Origin: an uncultured Oligoflexia bacterium
GTDB taxonomy: Bacteria > Bdellovibrionota > Bacteriovoracia > Bacteriovoracales > Bacteriovoracaceae
Reading direction: 5' to 3'
DNA length: 41,042 nucleotides
Assembly (NCBI GenBank): GCA_937120495.1
Contig: CAKZJW010000109.1
Coordinates: 1 to 41,042 of the forward strand
Shown: positions 6,959 through 14,225 of the stretch, piece after piece
Position numbering within the stretch: the stretch's first letter is position 1
Layout of the letters: every line of letters begins with the position of its first letter
The notes under the pieces: generated by a model
Told to the model about the DNA's origin: nothing
The model's input: the letters and a program-made list of their open reading frames with translations, nothing else
Database searches by the model: none
Made by a program: the position numbers and the translations under genes

Positions 6959-7681
6959 TTAGCAACAAGCATCCCAGCCTACAGTTTGATCAAATGAAAA
7001 CTTCTTATAAAATTTATTAGGACCTCGAATTTCAATCTCTAAAGTAACTCCATCATAAAGGTATAAATCATTTGTTAATGGTACAAGTAAATCAAACTTT
7101 AACGGGCTTCCATCTTTTTCTATTTTTTTAACAACTGAAATTGTCTTAGTTGTAATTATCGGTTTTTTTAAAGTATAGCTAATGCCAGAGCCACAATTTC
7201 CTTTTGCCTTTCGGTCTAAAAACTTTCCTACAATCACAGCATTGTATTTTCCTTTTTCAAGAGATTTTCCTCTGAGTAGAAGACTGATATCATTACCCAG
7301 TTGATAGTGGAACCCACCTTCTTCCCATAGCGTATTTTGTGGAATAACTTGACAGGCATCAGTTGCTTTACGAAACATCCTATTCAATTTTACTGCTTTA
7401 TAAAAAGGAGCTTTGCCTTTATCATACTTTTTACCTTCTCCCTCTAAACACTCACCTAGAGACGTATACTCAGATCTCCAATAATCATCCAAATTACAGT
7501 TTTTAATATACTCCCCTCTAGGCTGTATAGTAAAATAGCCCTCGCCTAGAACCTCTGACTTTTCCATCAATTTTGCTTTTTGAAGATCTCCCTTACATTT
7601 TAGTACCCAATGGTGATTAAGTTTACCACCGTAAGAAGACATGCTAAAAATAAACACAAAAAGAATTATTGCAACTCTCAA
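6959..7681 (-). CDS. Exported protein of the CKGD family (paralogue 2), TTG start
   Basis: A 240-residue protein with signal peptide VAIILFVFIFSMSSYGG and CKGDLQKAKL just after the cleavage region. It is Cys-rich (about eight after the signal, including a CC at the C terminus), suggesting disulfides in the periplasm or outside the cell. The C-terminal 100 residues look beta-rich (LEKGKYNAVIVGKF then LTNDLYLYDGVTLEIEIRG), a pattern shared loosely with the other paralogues. The start is TTG at 7681, supported by a strong GGGAGG six bases upstream; no suitable ATG exists. No known family is recognised. Confidence 0.7.
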   Translation of the reverse strand: MRVAIILFVFIFSMSSYGGKLNHHWVLKCKGDLQKAKLMEKSEVLGEGYFTIQPRGEYIKNCNLDDYWRSEYTSLGECLEGEGKKYDKGKAPFYKAVKLNRMFRKATDACQVIPQNTLWEEGGFHYQLGNDISLLLRGKSLEKGKYNAVIVGKFLDRKAKGNCGSGISYTLKKPIITTKTISVVKKIEKDGSPLKFDLLVPLTNDLYLYDGVTLEIEIRGPNKFYKKFSFDQTVGWDACC

Positions 7682-7704
7682 CTACGCCTCCCTCATATTT
7701 TTAT

Positions 7705-8583
7705 TTATTCAAAAACATGACAATTCAGCTTCTCTTTCCTTGATTTCTCTTTATCAATATCGTAAGAATAAAGGCTATCACATTCAAAGCCAGTCATACT
7801 GGGAACATAAACAAAAAATCGATTCTGTCCCTTCAAAAACTTTCCATAGAATATTTTTTTTCCTTTAAATCCGCCTGCCTTGTAAACAGGAATTCGATAC
7901 TCTTTATCTGAAAATTTGATTCTATGAGGCAGGTCATGCGTAGCAAGTATTGTTTCTACAGAAAAATACTGATGTTTAATTTTTGATATATTATATTTTT
8001 TTTTAACCTGCGCTCTCAAAACTTGCGATTCTACTCCGTCACTGTTGAATTCATATTTTGTTCCAACTAAAGCTAATCCTCTACCACTCACTTTATCTGG
8101 ATATGTTCCTTCTCCAGAATCTAGAGCTGTCTCTATATCTGCTTGTACGTCATAAAAATAGAACTCCCTAGTAGAGTATTTTAAATCTATTTTTTTTAAA
8201 ATTCGAACACCTGTCTTTTCTGTATTGAGAGTCAAAAAAGGCATCTTCGCCCCAGGAATCAGTCCAGTATCTTCATAATATTTTTTATTATTTCGAATAT
8301 ACTTATCAAACATTTCTTTTTCATATTTTTTATCATCTACCACAACCTTCACCTCGTAGAAGCCCGGATACTTTGACTCCTTATCATATTGCACATTTTT
8401 ACTATGAGTATGATGAACATCATCATACTCAGATTGAGTCTTTTTATTTAATAACTTTAAGTATTTATCACTGTTAGCATTAATTCGAATTCCCCCCTCA
8501 CCAACTCCTATAGCTCTAAATACCAAGGCTTCTTCTGAATGCGCTCTCCCAAAAACTAAAAGTGTAAACAAAACAAATATCAT
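7705..8583 (-). CDS. Exported protein of unknown function
   Basis: A 292-residue protein with a short signal peptide (MIFVLFTLLVFGRAHS) followed by a region rich in Lys, Tyr and Asp with no recognised motif. It has only two cysteines, both near the C terminus, and lacks the CKGD signature of its neighbours, so it is not an obvious paralogue. The ATG overlaps the TGA of the truncated paralogue at 8580 as ATGA, so translation may be coupled to the fragment. It lies 23 bases upstream of paralogue 2 and probably shares its transcript. Confidence 0.65.
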   Translation of the reverse strand: MIFVLFTLLVFGRAHSEEALVFRAIGVGEGGIRINANSDKYLKLLNKKTQSEYDDVHHTHSKNVQYDKESKYPGFYEVKVVVDDKKYEKEMFDKYIRNNKKYYEDTGLIPGAKMPFLTLNTEKTGVRILKKIDLKYSTREFYFYDVQADIETALDSGEGTYPDKVSGRGLALVGTKYEFNSDGVESQVLRAQVKKKYNISKIKHQYFSVETILATHDLPHRIKFSDKEYRIPVYKAGGFKGKKIFYGKFLKGQNRFFVYVPSMTGFECDSLYSYDIDKEKSRKEKLNCHVFE

Positions 8584-8759
8584 AATCTATATTCTCCTAG
8601 ACTCGTATCAAGATCAACACCTTCCATATATCCTAGATAGAGAACGTCTAAAAATAAAGCCTTTTGAAGATCCCCTTTACAACCCAAGCTCCAAGTTAAC
8701 TCATAGGAAGCAAGAGCCAAAGTTGGACAAAGGAGAACACTTAAAACTACTTTCTTCAC
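8580..8759 (-). pseudogene. Truncated duplicate of the CKGD-family gene at 8790
   Basis: Read from GTG 8759, this frame gives a 59-residue peptide: a signal peptide (VVLSVLLCPTLALAS), then YELTWSLGCKGDLQKALFLD and the LGYMEGVDLD stretch, and then a stop. The DNA at about 8597-8720 is nearly identical to 9317-9436, the 5' part of the intact neighbour, so it is a recent partial duplication. The copy loses the remaining 165 or so residues. The signal-peptide half differs more than the mature part. It could still be secreted as a short peptide, but I treat it as a broken copy. Confidence 0.7.
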
Positions 8760-8789
8760 AAAACACCATCATCTTTCAAGACAGTATAC

Positions 8790-9467
8790 CTAGTAAACAT
8801 CACAAAGCTGCCAGACATCAAGTTTTTTCTTTATAGTAGATTTTATTCCCGCTGGGTCAGTAATATCAACTTGAATCAGTCCTCCATTATGAACAGGCTT
8901 CGACCAAAACTCAGACATAGGTAGCTCTACTAGTTTACGAACCTGATCTCTAGTCTTTAATTCAAAGCGAATTTCTTTATTAAAGTTTAAAGTATTTACT
9001 TTATTATCAAGACAACTCCGGCCACAAACAGCACACTTATAAACATCAACTTGTGCTTTTACAACCGCAGTATACCACCCTAAGCTCAATTTCGTTTTGT
9101 CTTCTACGATTACTGAAAGGTACTTTCTCTTATCTCTGAAAGGATTGTATCCCTTTTTTCTACCAACGGAGTTCGCTGATGAAAAAGTACGGCATTGATT
9201 CTTCGTATTTTTTCTTAGATCAAGAGCCTTTTTAGTTTGTTGATAATCATCATAATACATCTTCGCTGTTTCTTCAGAGCCATTATTAACTTTAACAAGT
9301 TCCTTATAGCTCATATCAAGATCAACATCTTCCATATACCCTAGATAGAGAACGTCTAAAAACAAAGCCTTTTGAAGATCCCCTTTACAACCCAAGCTCC
9401 AAGTTAGCTTATAGGAAGCCAAACATATAGTGGGTAGTAGAAAAAGAATGAAAAATAATTTAATCAT
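8790..9467 (-). CDS. Exported protein of the CKGD family (paralogue 3)
   Basis: A 225-residue protein with signal peptide MIKLFFILFLLPTICLAS, then CKGDLQKALF. It contains a CAVCGRSC cluster in the middle (possible metal site or disulfides), a short acidic/coiled stretch, and a C-terminal strand-rich part (IQVDITDPAG near the end) resembling a receptor-like beta sandwich. It is the parent or sister of the truncated copy at 8580. It lies 31 bases downstream of the YcaO gene stop, so read-through from the biosynthetic operon is possible. Function unknown. Confidence 0.7.
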   Translation of the reverse strand: MIKLFFILFLLPTICLASYKLTWSLGCKGDLQKALFLDVLYLGYMEDVDLDMSYKELVKVNNGSEETAKMYYDDYQQTKKALDLRKNTKNQCRTFSSANSVGRKKGYNPFRDKRKYLSVIVEDKTKLSLGWYTAVVKAQVDVYKCAVCGRSCLDNKVNTLNFNKEIRFELKTRDQVRKLVELPMSEFWSKPVHNGGLIQVDITDPAGIKSTIKKKLDVWQLCDVY

Positions 9468-9498
9468 AATATTTCATATTTCCTTAAGGATGTATTAT

Positions 9499-10467
9499 CT
9501 AAGCAAATGGATGTGGAAAAAACTTAAGTTTTTCTAAATTACTTAACTCTGAAAGATTAAAACGGTTTATGTTAATTTTTTCTTCCGTTGTACTTCCCCA
9601 GAATATCTGTTGAACATCTTTGGATTCAGCCTGAGAAATAAATAAAGGAAAGGTAGTTTTTAACATTTCCGGAACATCTAAAGATTTAACTAACACATCA
9701 GACTTCCCCTCATTAAGACTCTCTTCAGCTTCGGATACATACATTTCTTTGTATTTTTTGGCGTAATCTAGTGATAAAGCAAGTTGATGGTGGTGAAAAA
9801 GTTTCAACTCTCCTCTCTGCTCTAGTTCAAAGAACTCTGAGAATGAAATTGAATGAATCAGATCATGTCCCAATGTACTCATTATTTCTCTCAAGGACTT
9901 TTCCTTTGCAATCTCGTACGACTTATCGGAACCTAATCCAACAATCATCCCAAATGGTGATTCGTAATCCTCCCCCCAAATTATTGATTGAACGACATTG
10001 AATCCGTAGTTATTCTTCAGCAAAAAACTAGAGATTTTTGTATTTGGATAGGCTTTAAGTATGCATTGCTCAAGCTCTGATTCTCTTGTATCGGCCTCTG
10101 GTAAGTTTTGAGTTAAGTAGTAGTATAGATAAGTGTCTCTCTCTACGAGCTCTTTCAATGCATTTTCATCAGCTTTATCTTTTTTGAAGTGTGCTGCAAG
10201 TCCATTTGTAGACTTTAAGTTATAATCATAAAATGCAATTCGCTCAAAAAGCTCCATAGCAGCAATCACAATAGATTGAATTTTATTTTCAGCGATACCC
10301 GTTGATTCAAGAGCTCCACCTTCAAAATTGTACTCCAGGTTCGTAACATGAAATTCACGTCCTAAACTAGGGCTCCAGTTATTATATATGATACGAATAT
10401 CTCGCTGACTCTTTAATTGTTCTAAAAAATAAAGAATTTTTATCACATCAGCGTTAACTTTCTCCAT
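9499..10467 (-). CDS. YcaO-domain protein (candidate azoline-forming cyclodehydratase)
   Basis: A 322-residue protein with the ordered YcaO ATP-binding blocks: ESTGIAENK (54-62), AAMELFERI (69-77, with E72 and E75), KSTNGLAAH (85-93, family consensus S-[ST]-N-G-[LM]-A) and ALKELVERD (103-111). These are the nucleotide and metal ligands that let YcaO enzymes phosphorylate a backbone amide during heterocycle formation. The protein ends FFPHPFA, reminiscent of the proline-rich C termini of azoline-forming members. It is somewhat short and has no fused E1/ThiF-like domain. It overlaps the upstream oxygenase gene by 14 bases and is the last gene of the five-gene operon. The likely substrate is the Cys-rich tail of the protein at 13296. 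Confidence 0.85.
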   Translation of the reverse strand: MEKVNADVIKILYFLEQLKSQRDIRIIYNNWSPSLGREFHVTNLEYNFEGGALESTGIAENKIQSIVIAAMELFERIAFYDYNLKSTNGLAAHFKKDKADENALKELVERDTYLYYYLTQNLPEADTRESELEQCILKAYPNTKISSFLLKNNYGFNVVQSIIWGEDYESPFGMIVGLGSDKSYEIAKEKSLREIMSTLGHDLIHSISFSEFFELEQRGELKLFHHHQLALSLDYAKKYKEMYVSEAEESLNEGKSDVLVKSLDVPEMLKTTFPLFISQAESKDVQQIFWGSTTEEKININRFNLSELSNLEKLKFFPHPFA

Positions 10468-11173
10468 TAATTAACCTCAACCTTCGAGCTTTACTAAAGT
10501 TATTAAATTCATTTTCCAAATTACAGTTTGCAAGAACCCTCTTTAAGCTAGCTGTTGTTGTGTCAAAATTGAACTCGCTTCCGATGGACATTTTATCAAA
10601 TAGAAACGTAAAAAACTCAAAATGAGTATTTGTGTCAAATGACATTGTTAAGTGAAAAGAATAATCTGAATCAGAGCAAGTGACATTGTGCTCGAGCTTC
10701 TCTGGTACAAAAAGAAAGTCACCTTTTTTGACTTCAATCTCTTCTCTATGACCATCATCATAATAGAAAGTCCATTTTTTAGAACCTTCAACCTGAAAAA
10801 CAATGAGTGGAAAAAAATCACTGTGTAACCCTATACCCGTATCGTTTTTTTCTCCACGAGACAAATAAGCATTAGTCCTCACACCAAGATTAGAAGAAAT
10901 CAACCACTTCACGGCCATCTTCTTCAGCACTGGTTCATAAATCTGAACATCAGCCAAGCGAAGAAAAAAACTTTTAGAAAAGGAAGCTGCTAAGACATCT
11001 TCACCAGTCAAATCGTTTCTCTCGAACACTCCATTAACCAATCTTAAAAAGTTTTCTTTTTGTTGAGAAAAGAATTGTTTTGCATCAAAACGATTAAAGA
11101 ATTCCTCTTCTCCATCCGCCTCAAATATAAATTTTTTTATCAAGCATGCTTTTTTCGAATTAAAAATTTCCAT
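10454..11173 (-). CDS. JmjC/cupin_4-like Fe(II)/2-oxoglutarate oxygenase
   Basis: A 239-residue protein. The double-stranded beta-helix core shows HSD (H117, D119), a QVEGSKKWTFYY strand with a candidate 2-oxoglutarate-binding Lys (132/133), KKGDFLFVP, and the distal iron ligand in LEHNV (H162). This is the HxD...H triad of JmjC and ribosomal-oxygenase-like enzymes, all present. Such enzymes hydroxylate amino-acid side chains. Within this operon (34-base overlap upstream, 14 downstream) it probably hydroxylates the peptide product, but the substrate is inferred. Confidence 0.8.
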   Translation of the reverse strand: MEIFNSKKACLIKKFIFEADGEEEFFNRFDAKQFFSQQKENFLRLVNGVFERNDLTGEDVLAASFSKSFFLRLADVQIYEPVLKKMAVKWLISSNLGVRTNAYLSRGEKNDTGIGLHSDFFPLIVFQVEGSKKWTFYYDDGHREEIEVKKGDFLFVPEKLEHNVTCSDSDYSFHLTMSFDTNTHFEFFTFLFDKMSIGSEFNFDTTTASLKRVLANCNLENEFNNFSKARRLRLINGES

Positions 11174-12744
11174 CCAATTAAACTCCCGTTTACAAAAAAT
11201 AAATATATCAATCCAAGAGCAAAAGAGCCTAGAAGACCATAACGATGGAAGACAGTTCTATCTTCGCGCTTTTTGTTTATTGATATATCAAGATGATCAA
11301 CCTCACCTTGATTAATTTTTTTTATGATTTTTCCTTCTTCGATATAGGCTGTAATCCCCGTTCTTGATACCTTTAACACGGGGACACCAAACTCTAAAGA
11401 CCTGAACCTGGCAAGGTAGAGATGCAGAGCGAGCTCACTTGTAGATTGAAAAAAACTTTCATTTGCAATATTAACGATAAAGTCTATCTTATTTTCCTTC
11501 ATTGAAGAGGACTGCATAAAATGTGGAAATAAAATCTCCCAACAAATAAAAAGACCGTATGAGTACCCTGAGATCGTTTTAAAGTGATTCTTCGATTCCT
11601 CAACTCTACCTGTAAGAAATCGTTTATGACTAGGTTGCCCCTCATTTAAAAGATCAAGTACTCGAAAACTTGGAAAATCTTCAGCAAGTGGAACCAGAAG
11701 TTTTTTATAAGTACTATTACTACTCGTCTCTCTAGCATTTATAATATGAGCAACTCCCGATCGATACGAGCGTCCCTCAATATCCTCACGCAATAAAGAG
11801 CCCACAATCGTTTCTTGTGGTTTTTTGAAAAAAGATTTTAACTTTTCTGGATAATTTATCTCTTTACCCAAAAGTGAAAAATCATCATATGGATAAAAAG
11901 TTTCACCAAGAATATGAAAATCAATATTTTCAAGACCACTTGAAAATGAATCTACTATCTCAGAGTAAGTTTGATTCTTAAAAATCCAATTCTTCTCATT
12001 ATCATCTCCATGCGGGAAGTAATTGATAACTCCAGTTTGAGACATTCTAATCTTTAGAGGCTTAAAACTTTTATTGCTTTTACTTGGTTCAACAGTTTTT
12101 AGAACAAATAGAGAAATTATTAATACAGAGAAAGCACAAAGTATCGTCTTCATATTCTCTTTCGTAACGACTAAAATAAAGAAGTAATAGAGTATAAAGC
12201 TATAAAAATATATTCCTCCATATTCAACAGCTCCAAGTAACCATGGGACATCAATAAAAACCCCTCCTATATTAGTTGGAAAAAGCTGAGTAAAAATCAA
12301 TTCACTTCCTGCTAATATTACTGGAATCACAATTTGTTGCAAAGCTTTCGATTTAATCCTACTCAACAAGATAATGGCCAAAGGAATAAGTAAAAGGTGA
12401 AAGGTTTGATAAATAAAAAGTAAACCATCAAATAGGAAATTTAATTGAGGGTGGAAAATATTAAAATTTCTCAATCCAACATGAATCCAGCTAAAAACAC
12501 CAAAGTAGAAAGTTAAACAAAAGATAAAATTTATAAAAACGATCTCTTTGGATGAACTTATTCTAAAAAGAAACGAAAGTGTAAACCAACCTACGATAGA
12601 TAGATAAAATGAAGGGTCAATATTATATGTATTTGGATAGCCTAGAGAGAAAGCGAATCCACCGACTATAGAAAGCAGAGTCTTAAAGTATTTCGAATGT
12701 TTCTCGATAAAGCTCTTCAACAGTCTTTCCTCTATAAAACTCAC
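11140..12744 (-). CDS. Apolipoprotein N-acyltransferase-like (Lnt family) enzyme
   Basis: 534 residues, close to the family length. About six to eight membrane segments fill residues 20-215, followed by a nitrilase-type domain. The catalytic triad is visible: E281 (LGETFYP), K347/K348 (TYKKLLVPLAEDFP) and C401 (LFICWEILFP), plus NIANESFF at 425-432. Lnt transfers an acyl chain from phospholipid to the amino group of the lipid-modified N-terminal cysteine. The usual ICYE is ICWE here. The GTG start overlaps the acyltransferase gene by 62 bases; a TTG at 12720 preceded by AGAGGA is an alternative start. It may be the cell's Lnt, but its position suggests acylation of the cluster product. Confidence 0.82.
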   Translation of the reverse strand: MSFIEERLLKSFIEKHSKYFKTLLSIVGGFAFSLGYPNTYNIDPSFYLSIVGWFTLSFLFRISSSKEIVFINFIFCLTFYFGVFSWIHVGLRNFNIFHPQLNFLFDGLLFIYQTFHLLLIPLAIILLSRIKSKALQQIVIPVILAGSELIFTQLFPTNIGGVFIDVPWLLGAVEYGGIYFYSFILYYFFILVVTKENMKTILCAFSVLIISLFVLKTVEPSKSNKSFKPLKIRMSQTGVINYFPHGDDNEKNWIFKNQTYSEIVDSFSSGLENIDFHILGETFYPYDDFSLLGKEINYPEKLKSFFKKPQETIVGSLLREDIEGRSYRSGVAHIINARETSSNSTYKKLLVPLAEDFPSFRVLDLLNEGQPSHKRFLTGRVEESKNHFKTISGYSYGLFICWEILFPHFMQSSSMKENKIDFIVNIANESFFQSTSELALHLYLARFRSLEFGVPVLKVSRTGITAYIEEGKIIKKINQGEVDHLDISINKKREDRTVFHRYGLLGSFALGLIYLFFVNGSLIGWKFLIRKKHA

Positions 12745-13351
12745 GCTGTATTAACTTAACCTTTACCTGCACTCTAGAGCTTCCTCGGTTAAGAATCTTT
12801 TCGCTACCTTTGATGTAGCATAGTAGAAGGTCTTCTTCTGTATTTTCAATAAGTTTATCAATCCCTTTTTTAAAGGGCAACAACCCTTCAGCTGAACGAT
12901 TACGGGTTCCTTCTGGAAATAACATACAATGCAAACCCAAAGACAAGTGTTTTAGATTATTTTTCAAACAATTCTTATCGTTATTACTATAATAGAGGTC
13001 CCCTCTTAGTCTCAAAGCTAATGCATATAAGAAATATCCAATTCCAGCCTTATGCATTCCCACACACGAAATATCATTTTGAGATTTATACAAGACGGAC
13101 CTAACAATAAAGAAGTCATACCAACTCCTATGGTTTGTAATTATTAAATAGTTCTTATCCGTTGATATCGAGTCGCCAGAGATTTCAATTTTCACACCAT
13201 ATAACAGATGAAGAATGTAACTTTTAAGAGAATAAAAAGGAAAAATACAAAAGGTTAATGTCAAAAATACGAGTTTAGAGCTAAAAAAAAGTCTCTTAAC
13301 AGCCTGAACTATAACACCCACAACACCCCGTCGCATAAGCAGCCAGTTCAT
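12683..13351 (-). CDS. PlsC-like acyltransferase
   Basis: A 222-residue membrane-anchored enzyme of the 1-acylglycerol-3-phosphate acyltransferase family. Key motifs are NHRSWYD (H74-x4-D79, catalytic) and FPEGTR (145-150, acceptor binding), after an N-terminal hydrophobic segment. ATG 13351 has AGGGG six bases upstream, and the gene therefore starts inside the precursor gene: the codons for the precursor's Cys-rich tail are also the first PlsC codons in another frame. ATG 13336 is an alternative. It could serve ordinary phospholipid synthesis, but the operon position points to acylation in the pathway of the neighbouring enzymes. Confidence 0.82.
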   Translation of the reverse strand: MNWLLMRRGVVGVIVQAVKRLFFSSKLVFLTLTFCIFPFYSLKSYILHLLYGVKIEISGDSISTDKNYLIITNHRSWYDFFIVRSVLYKSQNDISCVGMHKAGIGYFLYALALRLRGDLYYSNNDKNCLKNNLKHLSLGLHCMLFPEGTRNRSAEGLLPFKKGIDKLIENTEEDLLLCYIKGSEKILNRGSSRVQVKVKLIQREFYRGKTVEELYRETFEIL

Positions 13352-13763
13352 CTTCGACCCCTAACAAGGCATCAAGGCTCACTATAGACATCTCTCCCAA
13401 AGTTGACTCAAGCTTAAAAAGATCACTGTCATCAGCTTCGATAACTAACTTTTCCTGTGACGTTGAAGAGTTACCTCTAGTAAGTACACCTCTATCAACT
13501 AATTCGCTTAGGCTTTGTTTAATTTTGCTAGCGGATTCATTATCAATCCCAAAGAACTGAACTGAATCCTCAAATGAGTATTGATACTTTAGAGTCAGTA
13601 CCATCACCTTCCAGTAAGTTCCTGTAAAGTTGAACAAATTTTGTCCATCCTCAATACCAACAAGTACACCTTTGGACTCACTTATTTGTCCAGATTCATT
13701 ATCCCTAGAGAGATCAATTTCGACATAACCGTTGCTTAGAAAAAACATATTTGATAGGCTCAT
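13296..13763 (-). CDS. RRE-like domain fused to a Cys-rich RiPP precursor tail
   Basis: 155 residues. Residues 32-97 resemble a PqqD/RRE winged helix: strands around GVLVGIEDG and NLFNFTG, helix YWKVMVLTLKY, then SASKIKQSLSELVDRGVL. A polar linker (98-112) leads to an amphipathic leader-like segment (LESTLGEMSIVSLDALLGV, 118-136). The end is EDELAAYATGCCGCYSSGC; the last 11 residues hold four Cys, two Ser, one Thr and three Gly, the composition of azole-forming core peptides such as SagA. AYA before TGCC could be a cleavage site. It is first in an operon with YcaO and modifying enzymes. No other precursor candidate is visible. The fusion is my inference from pattern. Confidence 0.7.
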   Translation of the reverse strand: MSLSNMFFLSNGYVEIDLSRDNESGQISESKGVLVGIEDGQNLFNFTGTYWKVMVLTLKYQYSFEDSVQFFGIDNESASKIKQSLSELVDRGVLTRGNSSTSQEKLVIEADDSDLFKLESTLGEMSIVSLDALLGVEDELAAYATGCCGCYSSGC

Positions 13764-13796
13764 ATTACACTTCTTGTTATTTGGAGAATCAATATT

Positions 13797-14225
13797 ATGT
13801 TTAAAATTATAGCATTATTAGCAGTTATATTCAATACTAATACCTCTTACAGCGCCAGTACAAAACAACCTAAGCTTCCAGCAGATGTTTTCAAAGAAAT
13901 TGTAAAAATTCAAAGACAGGCCCTACCTGCAGCGAGCGCTAAAGAGCTAAAATCAGACTTTAACTCTTTAGAGGAAAAAGCTTTCAAGCAATTTCTTAAG
14001 AAAACTTTAGTCTCAGATATACTTAAGTCTTACTTAATAACATTTATGAAGGAAAGAGATATTGATAAGAAAGAGTTAAGCTTTAAAAACATCTATCCAA
14101 ATGCTCTACGTACAGTTCAAAAAGGTATCACGAAGAAAACAAAACTTGATGCGATAAAAAAAGGATACGTTGGTCCATTATTTTTCAACGTCATCATCTT
14201 AACATTAAAAGGCAAAGATAGTTGA
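13797..14225 (+). CDS. Small exported protein, first gene of the divergent operon
   Basis: 142 residues: a signal peptide (MFKIIALLAVIFNTNTSYSA) followed by a Lys-rich, predominantly helical mature part with no cysteine and no recognised motif. GGAG lies ten bases before the ATG. The start codon is only 33 bases from the divergent precursor gene. Its stop overlaps the glycosyltransferase start, tying it to the locus. It could be a carrier, immunity or periplasmic binding protein for the product; nothing in the sequence decides this. Confidence 0.65.
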   Translation: MFKIIALLAVIFNTNTSYSASTKQPKLPADVFKEIVKIQRQALPAASAKELKSDFNSLEEKAFKQFLKKTLVSDILKSYLITFMKERDIDKKELSFKNIYPNALRTVQKGITKKTKLDAIKKGYVGPLFFNVIILTLKGKDS

